A stretch of DNA of 64,000 nt from Petunia secreta. Lineage: Eukaryota; Streptophyta; Magnoliopsida; Solanales; Solanaceae. Numbering within the stretch: position 1 is the first letter of the stretch; each line of letters begins with the position of its first letter. Location: assembly GCA_029990175.1 (NCBI GenBank), contig JARKIP010000005.1:70030001-70094000 (forward strand). The letters are read 5' to 3'. This document shows positions 1 through 11,927 of the stretch, piece by piece. Made by a program: the position numbers and the translations under genes. Under the pieces are notes generated by a model. The model searched no databases. It saw nothing but the letters and a program-made list of their open reading frames with translations, and was not told where the DNA came from.

Positions 1-2976
1 ATAAGGCTTTGTTCAATCTAAGCACTTTATCTTCATAATTTTTGACCTCAAAGCCCAATGGTTGCTCAACATAGATTTCATCTTCAAGATAGCCATTTAA
101 GAAGGCTGACTTGACATCAAGTTGATGGATCTTCCACTTCTGCCAAAGAGATAAGCAATCGGATCGTTTACATGCGGGCAACAGGTGCATAGACTTCATC
201 ATAGTCAATGCCATGCCTTTGTTTGTAGCCTTTAGCCACAAGTCTTGCCTTGTATCTCTCTATATCTCCATCAGCATTCTTCTTTGCCTTGTATACCCAT
301 TTCATTCCAATTGCTCGATGACCTTTGGGAAGAGTTGTTAACTTCCAAGTGTTGTTCTTCTCTATTGACTTGATCTCCTCCTCCATGGCTTGTCTCCACC
401 TTTTGTCTGTAACAGCTTCATCAAAGTTCATTGGTTCACTATCAGCAAAGAGACAATACAAAAAATCAAAATTAGCAATTTGATCTGTATTATCATAGAG
501 TTCTGCAATTGTCCTCGTTCTTTCAGGCGCTTCATTTGAAATTCTTGGAGAGGAAGAGGATGCAACATTGGTTGGGGATAGAGGTGGAGTTGTATCTTGT
601 AAAGGTTCCTCGGCCTCTTGTGTTTCTTCTTCACCATCTTCAAAGTATGGAAGAAAATCATATGTATTTTCTTCCTGAGACTCCCAATTCCATGTTGCCT
701 CTTCATCAAATTCAACATCATGACTCACCACCACTTTACCATTGCCAGGGTTGTATAACTTAACCTTTTGAACTCGTGTCATAGCCAACAAACACATGCT
801 TGACACTTCGATCATCAAGTTTAGCTCTTCCTTGATGTGGCACATGAGCATAGGCTATGCTCCCAAAGATTCTCAAGTGTTTGACACTTGACTTCCTTCC
901 GCTCCATGCTTCTTGAGGAGTTTGATCTCTAACATTTCTTGTTGGAGATCTGTTGCTCAAATAAACTGCACAAGAAACAGCTTCGGCCCAAAATTCCTTG
1001 GGCATGCTTTTAGCTTTCAACATACACCTAGCCATATTAAGAATTGTTCTATTCTTTCTTTCAGCAACTCCATTTTGTTATGGTGAGTAAGGTACCGTTA
1101 GAGGACGACGAATTCCATGACATTGACAAAAGTCATTAAATTCTTTTGAAGTGAATTTGCCTCCTCTTTCGGACCTTAAAGCTTTTATTTCATGACCACT
1201 TTCATTTTCCACAAGTACTTTAAAGTTCTTAAAAGTAACAAATGTTTCAGATTTTTGCTTCAAGAAATAAACCCAAGTCTTTCTACTAAAATCATCAATG
1301 AATAGCAGAAAGTATTTACTTTTACCAAAAGAGGGAGGATTGATTGGTCCACACACATCGGTATGAACAATCTGGAGTGGCTTGGTTGCTCTTGACGTGG
1401 CCTCCTTCTGAAAACTCTTCCTTGCATGTTTGCCAAGAAGACAAGCATCACACAATTGATTGGGATGGTTGATTGAAGGCATTCCATTCACCATCATTTT
1501 TTCTCCCATTGATTTGAGCGCTTCAAAATTCAAATGGCCAAATCGCATGTGCCAACACCATGACTCATCTTGAACATTAGCCTTCAAACACTTTGCATCA
1601 ATTGTCTTAAGATTCAAAGTAAACAATCTGTTCTTTGCCATTTCAACTTTAGCAATTAATTTTCCATTTGAATCTCTAAGCCAAAGATGCATATCTTTCA
1701 TATGAATATCATATCCTCTCTCAAGAAGTTGGCCCAAACTCAAAATATTACTTTTTAGTTTTGGCACATAATAAACATCTTTAATCATCTTATGGCCACC
1801 ATCTTTAGAGGAGATTAGAATCGTACCCATCCCTTCAATTTGGATCTTTGAGGAATCTCCAAAGGACACATTGCCTTTCACTCTTTTAATGAGTTCCACA
1901 AACTTGTCTTTGCATCCACACATATGATTGCTTGCTCCATTGTCCAAGTACCATGAGCTGCAATCATCCTTGTCACCTTCCTTGAGTGCTAGCAACAATG
2001 TTGACTCATCTTGTTCTTTTTCGTCAATAAGGTTAGCTTTCTCTTCAACATTATTACGACATTCCCAAGAGTAATGGCCAAATTTATGACAATTATAACA
2101 CTCAATTTTAGATTTGTCATACCTTTTACCATTTGTCTCTTGATAGTAACCACGTCCTCTTCCTCCTCTTTGTCCTCGATCACGACCTCTGAATGCTTGA
2201 AAGCTTTTTTCTTCATTGTTGAAGCTGTTACCATTGTTTCTTCCTCTTCCTCTTCCTCGGCCGCCACGGCCTCTTCCTCGTCCATTTCCTCTATAGCTCT
2301 TTTCACCTCCATCCTTGAATGATGCATTGGTTTTAAGAAGTTGCTCCAATGGCTTTTCTTGTCTCATCCTGATCATTTCTTCGTGGGCTTGTAAAGAACC
2401 CTCCAATTGCTCCGTTAACATAAAGTCTAAATCTTTAGACTCCTCAATAGCACACACCACATAATCAAATTTAGGTGTTAAAGACCGAAGGATCTTTTCT
2501 ACCACACGAATTTCTTCCATTTCTTCTCCGTACCTTTTTAAATGATTTACAACAGCTTTCACTCTTGAACAATAATCCGAAATGGATTCGGATTCCTTCA
2601 TTTTCAAAACTTCAAAGTCAGCCCTTAGAGTTTGAAGTTTTATCTTCCTCACTTTATCAACTCCTTGGAGAGAATTTTGTAAAATCTCCCAAGCTTCTTT
2701 TGAGGGGGTAGCATCGGCCACCTTTTTAAACATGGTATCATCCAGACATTGGTGAATGAGAGTGAGAGCTTGCTGATCCTTCTTCCTTATTTTTACCAAG
2801 ACATCTTTTTCATTTTGAGGCAGAGCTTCCTCATTATCGGGTATTGAATACCCACTATGTACAACTTCCCACACGTCTTGAGAGCCAAGAATGACTTTCA
2901 ATCGTAGGCACCATTTTTCATAATTTTCTTTTGTGAGATGAGGGTATTGAAAAGCGAGTGTACCATTATTTGCCAT
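1..2976 (-). pseudogene. Element A gag-pol polyprotein, broken and truncated
   Basis: The ATG at 2976, two bases from the primer site, starts a gag beginning MANNGTLAFQYPHL; the open frame upstream of it is only LTR/PBS sequence. Gag is followed by an Arg/Gly-rich stretch and one CCHC zinc knuckle (about 2059-2103). A protease site reads DNGAS (about 1925-1950), where DSGAS is usual. The integrase shows HTDVCGP and DDFSR motifs. The frame stops at 1078, where PYSP is followed by TAA instead of CAA before NGV. It continues to about 765, where one base appears to be missing after SSKG. The RT part then runs to 168, where VARM is followed by TAA, and on to the window edge with KVLRLNKALY. The disablements indicate an inactive copy. 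Confidence 0.9.
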
Positions 2977-2977
2977 G

Positions 2978-2989
2978 GCTTTGATACCA
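2978..2989 (-). other. Element A primer binding site (tRNA-iMet type)
   Basis: On the minus strand the 12 bases read TGGTATCAAAGC, one mismatch from the canonical iMet site TGGTATCAGAGC. It lies three bases inside the LTR end, as expected for minus-strand priming. Confidence 0.85.
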
Positions 2990-2992
2990 CGA

Positions 2993-3530
2993 TGTTGGAA
3001 AATAATAGTATATCGCAGGAATATTTTCCACAATAATACACAAGATTAGAAGAGTACAACAACACCAAGTTTCTTAACGTGGAAAACCTTTTTAACAAAA
3101 AAAGAGTAAAATAGCCACGTATTGAGAGGAGCAAAATAACTTCACTATAGTGAGAAATATTACACACTGTAGTCGTAGACTACTACACACTCAAAAGAAA
3201 TAACTCTCTTTATTTTAAAGACACCTCACTATGATATTGCTCACACTCTCTATTTTTCTGCACAGACTATTTTTTTCCAATCTGTGGAATTAAGCAACTA
3301 CTGCGTTGCTTCTGATTTTGGTGTACTGAAACTGAAGGACCAATGGCCCTTTATATAGAAAATACTACCGCCCTAAAGGACCAATCAAAATTCAGTTGGC
3401 AAAACTGTTTTGTCAAAACCGTTTTCATATAACATATTTGTTATGGTTTTCTCATAACAGTTACCAACTAATATTAATTTATTCAGTAGGTCCCACAGTA
3501 ATTATAATAACGGGATAGTCATCCCCCCAC
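2993..3530 (-). repeat. Element A 5' LTR (right border uncertain)
   Basis: The LTR begins with TGTTGGAA (+ strand) three bases beyond the primer site. On the minus strand a TATA box (TATATAAAG, about 3348-3358) lies where the U3/R boundary is expected. The far end is not defined by a second LTR and is placed near 3530 only because the sequence then turns into C-rich and AT-rich spacer. Confidence 0.65.
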
Positions 3531-4559
3531 ACCTACCCACCCACCCCTTTTTTGGGGGGAGGGGTGTTGGACTAGCTAAATTTAAAACAAATTGAAAATG
3601 AAGTTAGTAAGCCATGCTGGCCATGCTTTATGGCTAGTCTTGTAGGCTCTCTACTAGAAGAGTTGGTAAAATTCTCTCCATTTGATAATCGAGCTTTTTT
3701 AAGCTCTATATCTTATTTCTGTAATGCTTAATTTGAGATAGCGTGGTCACTTGTATGTCATCTTTATTTTGAGACGGATTAGTAGAATATACTTGATATA
3801 TTTCCTTGAATAGTTTGAAGTAGCTCATGGGTTCAAGCTTTGGAAATAACCATTAGAAATTGGTTAAATTGTCTTCGAGTGATCTATAGGTCATGGGTTC
3901 AAACTTTGAAAATAACCACTAATACTTGCATTGTTAGGCTGTGTACATCACAACCTTGAGGTGGAGCCCTTCTGTGGATCCTGCATGGACGCGGAATTCT
4001 CTGTAAACCCTTATTTTCTTAAATAGTTTATGATGAAAAATGTGGGATGTAGCATATTTTATGGTAGTGATTGACAGTCCCAATTCAAATAACTCTAACT
4101 CGTTAGTTCCGTATAATTCTTTTTTAAAAAAATAAAAAATACAAAGGAGATACAGCCGCAATAAGAGTTTAAAAAAAAAAAAAACAGAGAGAAGAATCAA
4201 TTTACTGTTTAAATTTAACTTTGTACTCCACAAAAACAATAATTATACTGACTTATTCAATAATATAAAAGTATTGGTTGATATTAGATGTCATGAAAAT
4301 GTAGTATTTGCTTTTAATGACCCTTGTTAAAGTTCTGCGTGAAGAAGATAATGTAAATTTGGACTCCACGAATTCGGAGTCATAATTAGGAGAGTATCAC
4401 CGTGATATAATTAATGCATATTTGGGTAAAAAATTTATAATTGAAAATACAACTTTATCCACTATATAATGTACTTACATCGGGTAAAAAAACGATCAAC
4501 ATTTCACTAAACTTCTTGTTTAGTTTGTCTTGAATTAGTTCAGTATTTAATATATATTG
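3531..4559. other. AT-rich spacer between Elements A and B
   Basis: No credible protein-coding gene is visible. The stretch holds C-rich/G-rich sequence near 3525-3565, a SINE (annotated separately), an A-run near 4170 and AT-rich DNA up to the left LTR of Element B. Confidence 0.6.
3855..4012 (+). mobile_element. tRNA-derived SINE (Au/TS/SolS-like)
   Basis: A pol III B-box-like segment (GGTTCAAAC, about 3896-3904) is followed at the right distance by a block (about 3930-4010) resembling the conserved body of plant Au/TS-type SINEs: GGCTGTGTACATCACA, a CTTGAGGTGGAGCCCTTC-like box, then GGATCCTGCATGGACGCGG. An extra B-box-like copy with the same downstream AAATAACCA lies at 3823-3853, suggesting a tandem or dimeric head. 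Family assignment is from remembered consensus and the ends are approximate. Confidence 0.65.
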
Positions 4560-5461
4560 TGTTATAATCTATGCACCTCCTAAAGACACTAGAAGGGGGG
4601 TTGAATAGTGTCTACCGATTTTTCGTTTCAAGAACCTGGTTCTCCTGAATGTAGAACCTAGTTCTCGCTTTCTCAATTCTGCTGTTTCAACCACTGCAAC
4701 ACACCATAAACACACACACAAAAATACCAGGATTTTACGTAGAAAACTCCTTGCTCAAGGGAGAAAAACCACGACCCACACTCTGGGATTTGAGAACTGA
4801 ATACACTAACACAATGGGCAAGTTTCTGATTACAAACTCTGTAACCAAGGGGCTACACTCTAGACCCTAATCACTACTCAAAGCTAACCTCTAGCTTTTC
4901 AAGTAATTCTGCACAAGTTCACCTAATACATGCGCTTCTATAATAAGCCAATAGGTAAACACAATAAAAGCTCAAACTCAGACAACTTACAACTCAATCA
5001 ACCTAGACAGAATATCTAGACTCAAACAACTCAAGCACACTAGTTGTCTTCTTCAGTTTACTCACGTAGAAAGATGCTAGATCGCCTTTGTATGCTCTCA
5101 ACTCTCTGTGTGTGAATAACTGAATTACGGCTGTATCAACTACTTGTATTTATACGGGCCTTGTAACCCTAGTTGAGTCCTACAAGGAATCCTGGTAATT
5201 ATGGTAAGACAGGATTCCCAGTAACTCTTTTCCTTGTTGAAGTCCAACTCCTTTTCACACTTCGAAGACACAGCCTGGGAACCGCCTCTTTTAGTCTGAC
5301 TAGGATGCATATTCATTCACGCGCAACTATTCCTAGTTCCGCAGAGATTTGCAACCCGCAACTCTTTTCGATTGGTCGTGCCCTTCATTACAAGGACCAG
5401 GTTCTTCATGAAGACCTCTGAGTCCTTTACGTTTGTCATTCTTCAAAACCAGCACTCAACA
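4560..5461 (-). repeat. Element B 3' LTR (complete, 902 bp)
   Basis: On the + strand the LTR starts TGTTATAATCT and ends CACTCAACA, so on the element's own strand it begins TGTTGAGTG and ends AACA. The first ~503 bp align with 14300-14801. A minus-strand TATA box (GTATAAATAC, 5146-5155) marks U3/R. Two palindromes, GAACCTGGTTC (4632-4642) and GAACCTAGTTC (4654-4664), lie 22 bp apart in U5. Confidence 0.9.
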
Positions 5462-5475
5462 AATTCCCCCTTTTT
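5462..5475 (-). other. Element B polypurine tract
   Basis: On the minus strand the sequence just outside the 3' LTR reads AAAAAGGGGGAATT. This is the plus-strand priming tract expected next to the 3' LTR. Confidence 0.8.
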
Positions 5476-5925
5476 GATGATGACAAACAAATGTTGCCCA
5501 AGAACCTGAATAGACAAAATCCCAAAAGCACAGAAACAAAAATAACAAGTTCAAGAAAAATTAAACAGATGAATTAGGTCACAAACACCCCAACATTTCC
5601 TTCTTCCCCCTTTTGGCATCATTGAAAAGATTCAAATACCTGCATGAACCTGTCAGTATTATCCAGTCTAAAGCACAAGCCAACAAGTCAGTAACAAGAA
5701 CACACAGAAGCAGAAATAAGGTCCCAATCAAGAACCAAATAAGGAAACAATCATAAACATAAGAAGAATTAAAACCATTATCCAGGGTGTGATATCAACA
5801 CAACCCTATCAATTAGTACACAACTGAGAAATAAATTGTTTTAAACAACCAACACATGTGTAGGGGAGAATTGGAAGGGATTGGCAACATGCAGAAAGAG
5901 GGATAAGAGGATAGGACATGAGGAC

Positions 5926-8106
5926 TCAAGGCTGAAGGTTGAAGTGTTTGACAAGTGCCTCAAGTTGCTTCGTATTCTTGGCCTTGTGGCAGTCTATCTT
6001 CACACGATCAATTTCTTGATCCTTCAACTTCAGCTGTCTGTGGAGCTCTGCATTTTCTGTATTCACCTCAAGGACATGAGTCTCCAGCCCCTTCACAGCA
6101 TCAATGGCCTCCTCAGGTCCATAGTCCTCACTCTCCTCAGCTAGCTCTTGTTTCTTAGAAGCTCTTCTCTCCTTGAAGAAGTCACAATTTTTAAGCACAT
6201 TGTGCCCAAATATCTGATGAATGGTTGGCTTTTTCCCAGCTTCCAGGGGAACCCCAAAATGTTCAAGTACTTGCTGGAGGATATAGGAATGCACAAGAGA
6301 ATGTGGCTTCTGATCTGTATCTGCAATCCTTTTGATATGTCTAATGATTAGCCCAGGTAAATTGATTTTTACCCCCTATCCAGCAAGTCCATATATGTCA
6401 GGTCTAAAGCACTAGCTTCACTATTCCTCGCTCCTCTAGGCAGAAGGAACCTGTGCACAAACTCAAACAGCAACTGGTGTGCAGGTTCCATCTCCTTCTT
6501 ATCTACCTTCCTCTCATTCCTTAGCTTGGGTTTTCCTGAGAATTTCTTGACAACATCCAGTGGAGTCACACCATCAGTCCTCTTGGGCCACTTTAATTTT
6601 ATATACCTGCAATAACCTTCAGCAGGTATGTCAAGAATCACTCCAAGCTCAGGCCTCCCAAACTCTATCTCAACTCCCTTCACAGTGGTGAACACTCTCA
6701 TGGCATTAACTCTGCAGTTGGTATAGAACTCCCTGATCTTATCAGCAAACAACCTCCTCTCTTTGTTGGCAAAGAAACCAAGCCATCCTTGGTTACCAAT
6801 CATCCTTAGCAATGGTTTCATGTGAAATTCCTTCTCATCATGCAAGATGCTGCCAGGCAACACCTGATGCTTTGAAAAGAAAGCCACCCTGTCTACCTCT
6901 TCTTCACTGCCTCTCCTTCTCTTCCTGTTCACAGCTTCACTATCTGTTTTAGAATCACTTGGCTCAGCATAACTACCAGCCTCATCACTCTCTCCTTGTA
7001 TCTCCTCAGTTCTCTTTTCTTCCACCTTTTTCTTTTCCTCTCTATCTCTCACATGTGAAATTGTTCTCTCCAACTTTCCTACCTTCTCCAGCTGCTGCTT
7101 CAAAGCAGACTAGTGCCAACTCTCCTGACAGTAGGTTCGGCAACAGGCTTATCTCCACTATCTTCACTCAATTCATCAACCAACTTATTCTTTGTCACTA
7201 ACTTTCCCCCTTTCACCAGTCTTCTCCTCTTTTCTGGCTCTACTCTGTTTTCCTTAACAAATACTACCTCTTCTTCTTCTTCTTCTTCTTCTTCTTCTTC
7301 TTCTTCTTCTTCTTCTTCTTCTTCTTCCTTAACCTCCAGTTTCTCATCCTCCTCTCCAAATTTCCTTTTCCTCTTTGATTCTTCTGATTTCTTGGGTATC
7401 CCTTCACTTTCAGTTTTATCTGTCACAACCTCTTCGTTTTTCTCTTCTTTTGAGTCTGTCCAATCTAGTTTTGCATCATCAGCCTCAGCAGGATCTGGAC
7501 AATAGACAGGCTTTTGTCCCAAATCCTGTGAGGCTTCAGCAAGAGCAGATGCTCCTTCATTTTCTCCATACCACAACATTTATGCTTGGTTCATTTATCC
7601 TTTCATTTAGGGACTCAACAAGATCTTGTTCCCTTAATTGTTCTATCACTCTCTCTGCTACATCCAACCCCACATCAGTCTTTTCTACTAAAGGCACATG
7701 CACGTTTTCCCTAAGTTCTTCCTGTCCACACTTTTGCTCTGTTTCGACTGGGTTCCCCCTATCTGTTTTGTCATCAGACTCTACTACTCCTATAATTTTA
7801 TCTAGTCCTGTTACTAGGGTTTCAGTATCTGTCATACCAGGGCTTTTTTATTTCTTCTAAACCAACAGGAGTAGATGTAATAGGATCATGGATTACCTCA
7901 GAAGGTGATTCCGATGAACTTGGTGCAATGGGCATAGTAGGCAAGGCTTTTGACATCATCCTCTTGACCAATTTCTTGTCGCCCTTTTGGAGAAATTTTA
8001 TTCTGGCCTTAGCAATTCTTTGTGCGAGAGTGGATGGGGGTGGTTTTGTGGATGATTTCTTCACAGCCTTTGTGGGTGAAACGGATGAAGATTGTACTTG
8101 AGACAT
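5926..8106 (-). pseudogene. Element B third ORF (env-like position, plant transposon protein domain)
   Basis: The ATG at 8106 (MSQVQSSSVSP) starts a basic, Ser/Pro-rich N-terminus. It is followed by acidic low-complexity sequence with a long Glu run encoded by (GAA)n (about 7265-7326), then a globular block (about 7103-6369) with the pattern KIREFYTN...LGVILDIPAEGY...LLFEFVHRFLLPRG. The C-terminal block (6294-5926) contains a heptad-like coiled coil (LETHVLEVNTENAELHRQLK). The frame changes near 7830, 7570, 7100 and 6365, so it is no longer one ORF. The globular block resembles what I know as a 'putative plant transposon protein' domain in SIRE/Athila late ORFs; I see no clear signal peptide or transmembrane helix. 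'Env-like' refers only to position. Confidence 0.7.
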
Positions 8107-8745
8107 GATGAAGGTTTTAATGGGTTTTAGACTGAGATTTCAAGAATTTTTCAGTTTTAGGTTTTGGGAGAGAATTTTGATTTGGAAGAGGAGAAGTAGT
8201 TGGGTGAGTGAGTTCTGTGTTTATTGACGAAGGGAAAGGGTTTTGGTGATTAGACAGCTTCTAGGAAAGACAAAGAAATAATGAGATAAAGTAGAGAAGC
8301 AGCTTTTTGAAATTTTTGAAAACCGGGAAGAGTTATGGATTTGACGGTTATGGACTCATTTGATATAGCCCTTTCAAGTAGTGGGGTCCAAACAAGTCAA
8401 ATAGAATTCTATCCCAAAAAGGAATGTGTTCCTATAATTTAGGACAGTTACAGGAACATGGAGGATCTCCCTTGACACACGTATGATTTACAATTTAATT
8501 TCAGTTATGACTTCTATCATGCAGGGTAGTGTGACTGTACCTGGACATGATTCCTTATGCTTCAGTCGGTTCCTTCTCCGTACATAGTAGGTTCTTCATG
8601 GGATCACATTAGCCTCACCTGGTGCTCAAGGACTGAACAAGTATACTTAATAAAGTACAAGGTTAGACCGAACAGTAATAACAGAATTTTAAACAGAGAT
8701 AATTGAATACTTAACTAACCAATCATAGATGGATCACTTGCTGGG

Positions 8746-11700
8746 TCATCTGTGTATTTTGGTCATCCCTAATTCCAACCTGTTCCTTTCAAACTGTACC
8801 TTGTTCAATGCTTTGGTAAATATATCAGCAATTTGATCTTCAGTCCTGCACGAATTCATAGTAATCAGACCCTTTCCACATTATCTCTAAGGAAATGGTG
8901 TCTAATATCAATGTGCTTGGTTCTTTTGTGTTGGACTGAGTTCTTGGCAATATTCACTGCACTAGTGTTATCACAGAAAATTGGCACTGCTCCACATTTG
9001 ATACCAAAGTCCTCCAATTGTTGTTTGATCCATAGCAGTTGTGAGCAACATGATGCAGCTGCTACATACTCAGCTTCAGCAGTAGATAGGGCAACTGAGT
9101 TTTGCTTCTTTGTAGCCCAAGAGACCAAACAAGGAGCAAGAAAGTGTGCCATTCCTGAAGTGCTTTTCCTATCCACCAAATGACCTGCATAATCTGCATC
9201 AGCAAAACCAATTAGTTCAAAAGTACCTCCCCTTGGATACCAAAGACAAAGGTCCTGAGTTCCTTTCAAGTATCTCAGGATCCTCTTCACAGCTGTCAAA
9301 TGTGACTCCTTGGGCTTGGACTGAAATCTAGCACACAGTCCCACACTGTATACTATGTCAGGTCGGCTGGCTGTAAGATAGAGGAGTGAACCTATGATTT
9401 CTCTATATTTTGTCTCATTTGTTGAGGGACCTAGTTCATCCATATCCAGCTTGGTTCCAGGTGCAATGGGAGTAGTCATTTCTTTTTCTCCTTCCATGTC
9501 AAATTTCTTCAGTAGTTCCTTGACATATTTTTGCTGATGAATCATAGTCCCTTCAGGCATTTGCTTTATCTGCAACCCAAGGAAGAAATTTAGTTCACCC
9601 ATCATGCTCATTTCGAATTCACTTCCCATCAGATCAGCAAATCCTTTGCATAGCTCTTCATCAGTAGCTCTAAAAATGATATCATCGACATACACTTGAA
9701 CCACCAATAGATCTTTTCCTTTCTTCTTGAGGAATAGCGTGTTGTCAATCTTTCCTCTCGAAAAACCATTCTTCAACAGGAATCCTGAGAGTCTTTCATA
9801 CCAGGCTCTAGGGGCTTGCTTCAATCCATAGAGAGCCTTCTCCAGTTTGTAAACATGATCAGGAAATTCATTGTACACAAAACCTGGTGGCTGTATCACA
9901 TAGACTTCTTCATTCAGGTAGCCATTTAGAAAGGCGCTCTTTACATCCATCTGGTATAGCGTGAACTCCATATATGTAGCAAAAGCAATCAGCATTCTGA
10001 TGGCCTCCATTCTTGCAACTGGTGCAAAGGTTTCATCATAGTCTATTCCTTCTTCCTGACTGTAACCTTGAACTACTAACCTTGCCTTGTTTCTTGTCAC
10101 TATACCATGCTCATCCAGTTTGTTCCTAAATACCCATTTTGTTCCAATTATTGATCTGTCCTTTGGTTTAGGAACTAGGTGCCACACTTTGCTTCTTTCG
10201 AATTGATGAAGTTCCTCCTGCATGGCTAGAATCCAATCTGGGTCTTCTAGGGCTTCTTTTACTTTCTTTGGTTCCAAAGATGAGAGCAAAGCAAAGAAAG
10301 CACATAAGTTCTTCAAGGCTGACCTGGTTATGATTCCTGTATCCAGTTCAGATAGGACATTCTCCCAAAGGTGAGAGCTTTGATGTTTCCATGGTCTGAG
10401 TTGAATATGTCTGGAAGAACCTGCAGCATTGTCTTCGAGGGGTTCTTCTGGACTCGCTGGATCATCAGCTTCATCAAAAGTTCCCCCTGTCAAGTTGACT
10501 CCTTGTTCTAGTGTGCTTGGATTTTCACCTGATGTCTCCTTGTCTTCTGAGTCTTCCAGTTCATCAACACCTTCTTCCCTACTTTGTCCAATCACTTGAT
10601 CATCTGCCTCGGTTTCCCCCAATGCCTTATCTGATTCATCAAATACAACATGCATACTTTCTTCCACTGTTTGTGTTCTTTTGTTAAACACCTTGTATGC
10701 TTTGCTTTGAGTTGAGTAACCAAGAAATATTGCTTTATCACTCCTAGCATCGAACTTCCCCAAGGGTTCCTTGCCATTGTTGTGAACAAAATATTTACAA
10801 CCAAAGGGTCTCAGGTGAGCAATATTTGGTTTTCTTCCTCTGAGTAGCTCATATGGGGTCTTGTCAAGAATTGCTCTGATGGAACATCTGTTCAGCAAGT
10901 AAGATGCAGTGTTTATTGCTTCAGCCCAAAAGTTTCTTGCAAGTCCGCTTGACAGTAGCATAGTCCCTGCCATATCCTCCAGGGACCTGTTCTTCCTTTC
11001 AACCACACCATTTTGTTGGGGAGTTCTTAGTGCAAAGAAGTTATGATCTATGCTGTTCTTTGCACAGTACTCAGAAAATTTTGATTTTTCAAATTCAGTT
11101 CCATGATCAGATCTGATGCTAATGAGCTCTAGACTTAACCTTTTCTGCACTACACCAGCCCAGTCTTTAAAGCTGTCAAAAGCTTCATCTTTAGATGCCA
11201 AGAACAAGGTCCATGTGTACCTAGAGTAGTCGTCAACGATCACGAACACGAATCTCTTTCCTCCTCTACTATTGACTCTCATAGGTCCACACAGATCCAT
11301 ATGCAATAGTTCCAGTGGCTTTGATGTACTTACCACCTTTTTGGATTTAAATGATGATTTCAAATGCTTCCCCCTTACACACGCATCGCACATTTTTATG
11401 TTTTCAAATCTCTTGCTTGGCAATCCACGAACCAGCTCATTCGATACAAGCTTGTTCAGTTGTGAGAGACTTGCATGACCCATTCTTTTGTGCCACAGCT
11501 GAGAGTCACTTTCTTGCACATTCAGGCATGTTAGATTATTTTCAGGTAGTGACTTCAGCGATGCTTTATATACATTGTTCATCCTCTTTCCTTCCATAAC
11601 AATTTCTCCACTCTGTAGGTTCTTCACAATACATCCTACAGATGAGAAACTCACTTCGTTACCTCTATCACATAGTTGGGAGATGCTCAGCAGATTGTGT

Positions 11701-11927
11701 TTGAGACCATCAACACAGTAAATTTTTTCAATTTCATGATCCAGAGTTCTCCCAATCTTTCCAATTCCCATGATTTGACCACTTTTTCCTCCTCCAAAGG
11801 CCACACTGCCTCCTTGAAATGCTGCGAGTGAAAGAAAATTTCTTCTATCTCATGTCATGTGCCTTGAACAACCACTATCAAGAATCCAGCTTGGATTGTT
11901 CTCCCTCACTCCAGCCTGTAAAATAAA
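8746..11927 (-). pseudogene. Element B pol: protease, integrase, RT, RNase H
   Basis: The protease motif LDSGCSRHMT lies at about 11850-11890 and is followed by TGA where relatives have Gly. The long frame 11804-8865 then carries integrase (zinc-binding His/Cys near 11470-11380, HMDLCGPM, DDYSRYTW, RSDHGTEF, NGVVERKNR), a connector, RT with YVDDIIF (about 9677-9696), and RNase H with ALSTAEAEYV and CDNTSA. The frame is lost near 8862. The true C-terminus (RTEDQIADIFTKALN ... GMTKIHR) continues in another frame to a TGA at 8746. Apart from the stop and the terminal frameshift the pol is unusually well kept. Confidence 0.92.

Larger units (their letters stand above)
1..3530 (-). mobile_element. 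Element A: partial Ty1/copia LTR retrotransposon
   Basis: A copia-type retrotransposon lies on the minus strand. Reading leftward, it has the 5' LTR (from 2993 rightward), a tRNA-iMet-type primer site, gag, protease, integrase and the first part of reverse transcriptase. The domain order PR-IN-RT is diagnostic of Ty1/copia. The window edge cuts the element inside RT, so the 3' LTR and target-site duplication are not visible. The right border near 3530 is approximate because there is no second LTR for comparison. The coding region has at least two stops and one frameshift, so it is a dead copy. Confidence 0.9.

Noticed and set aside
7113..7505. Plus-strand ORF rich in Ser across the TTC repeat.
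   Set aside because: It is the antisense shadow of the Glu-rich late ORF of Element B.
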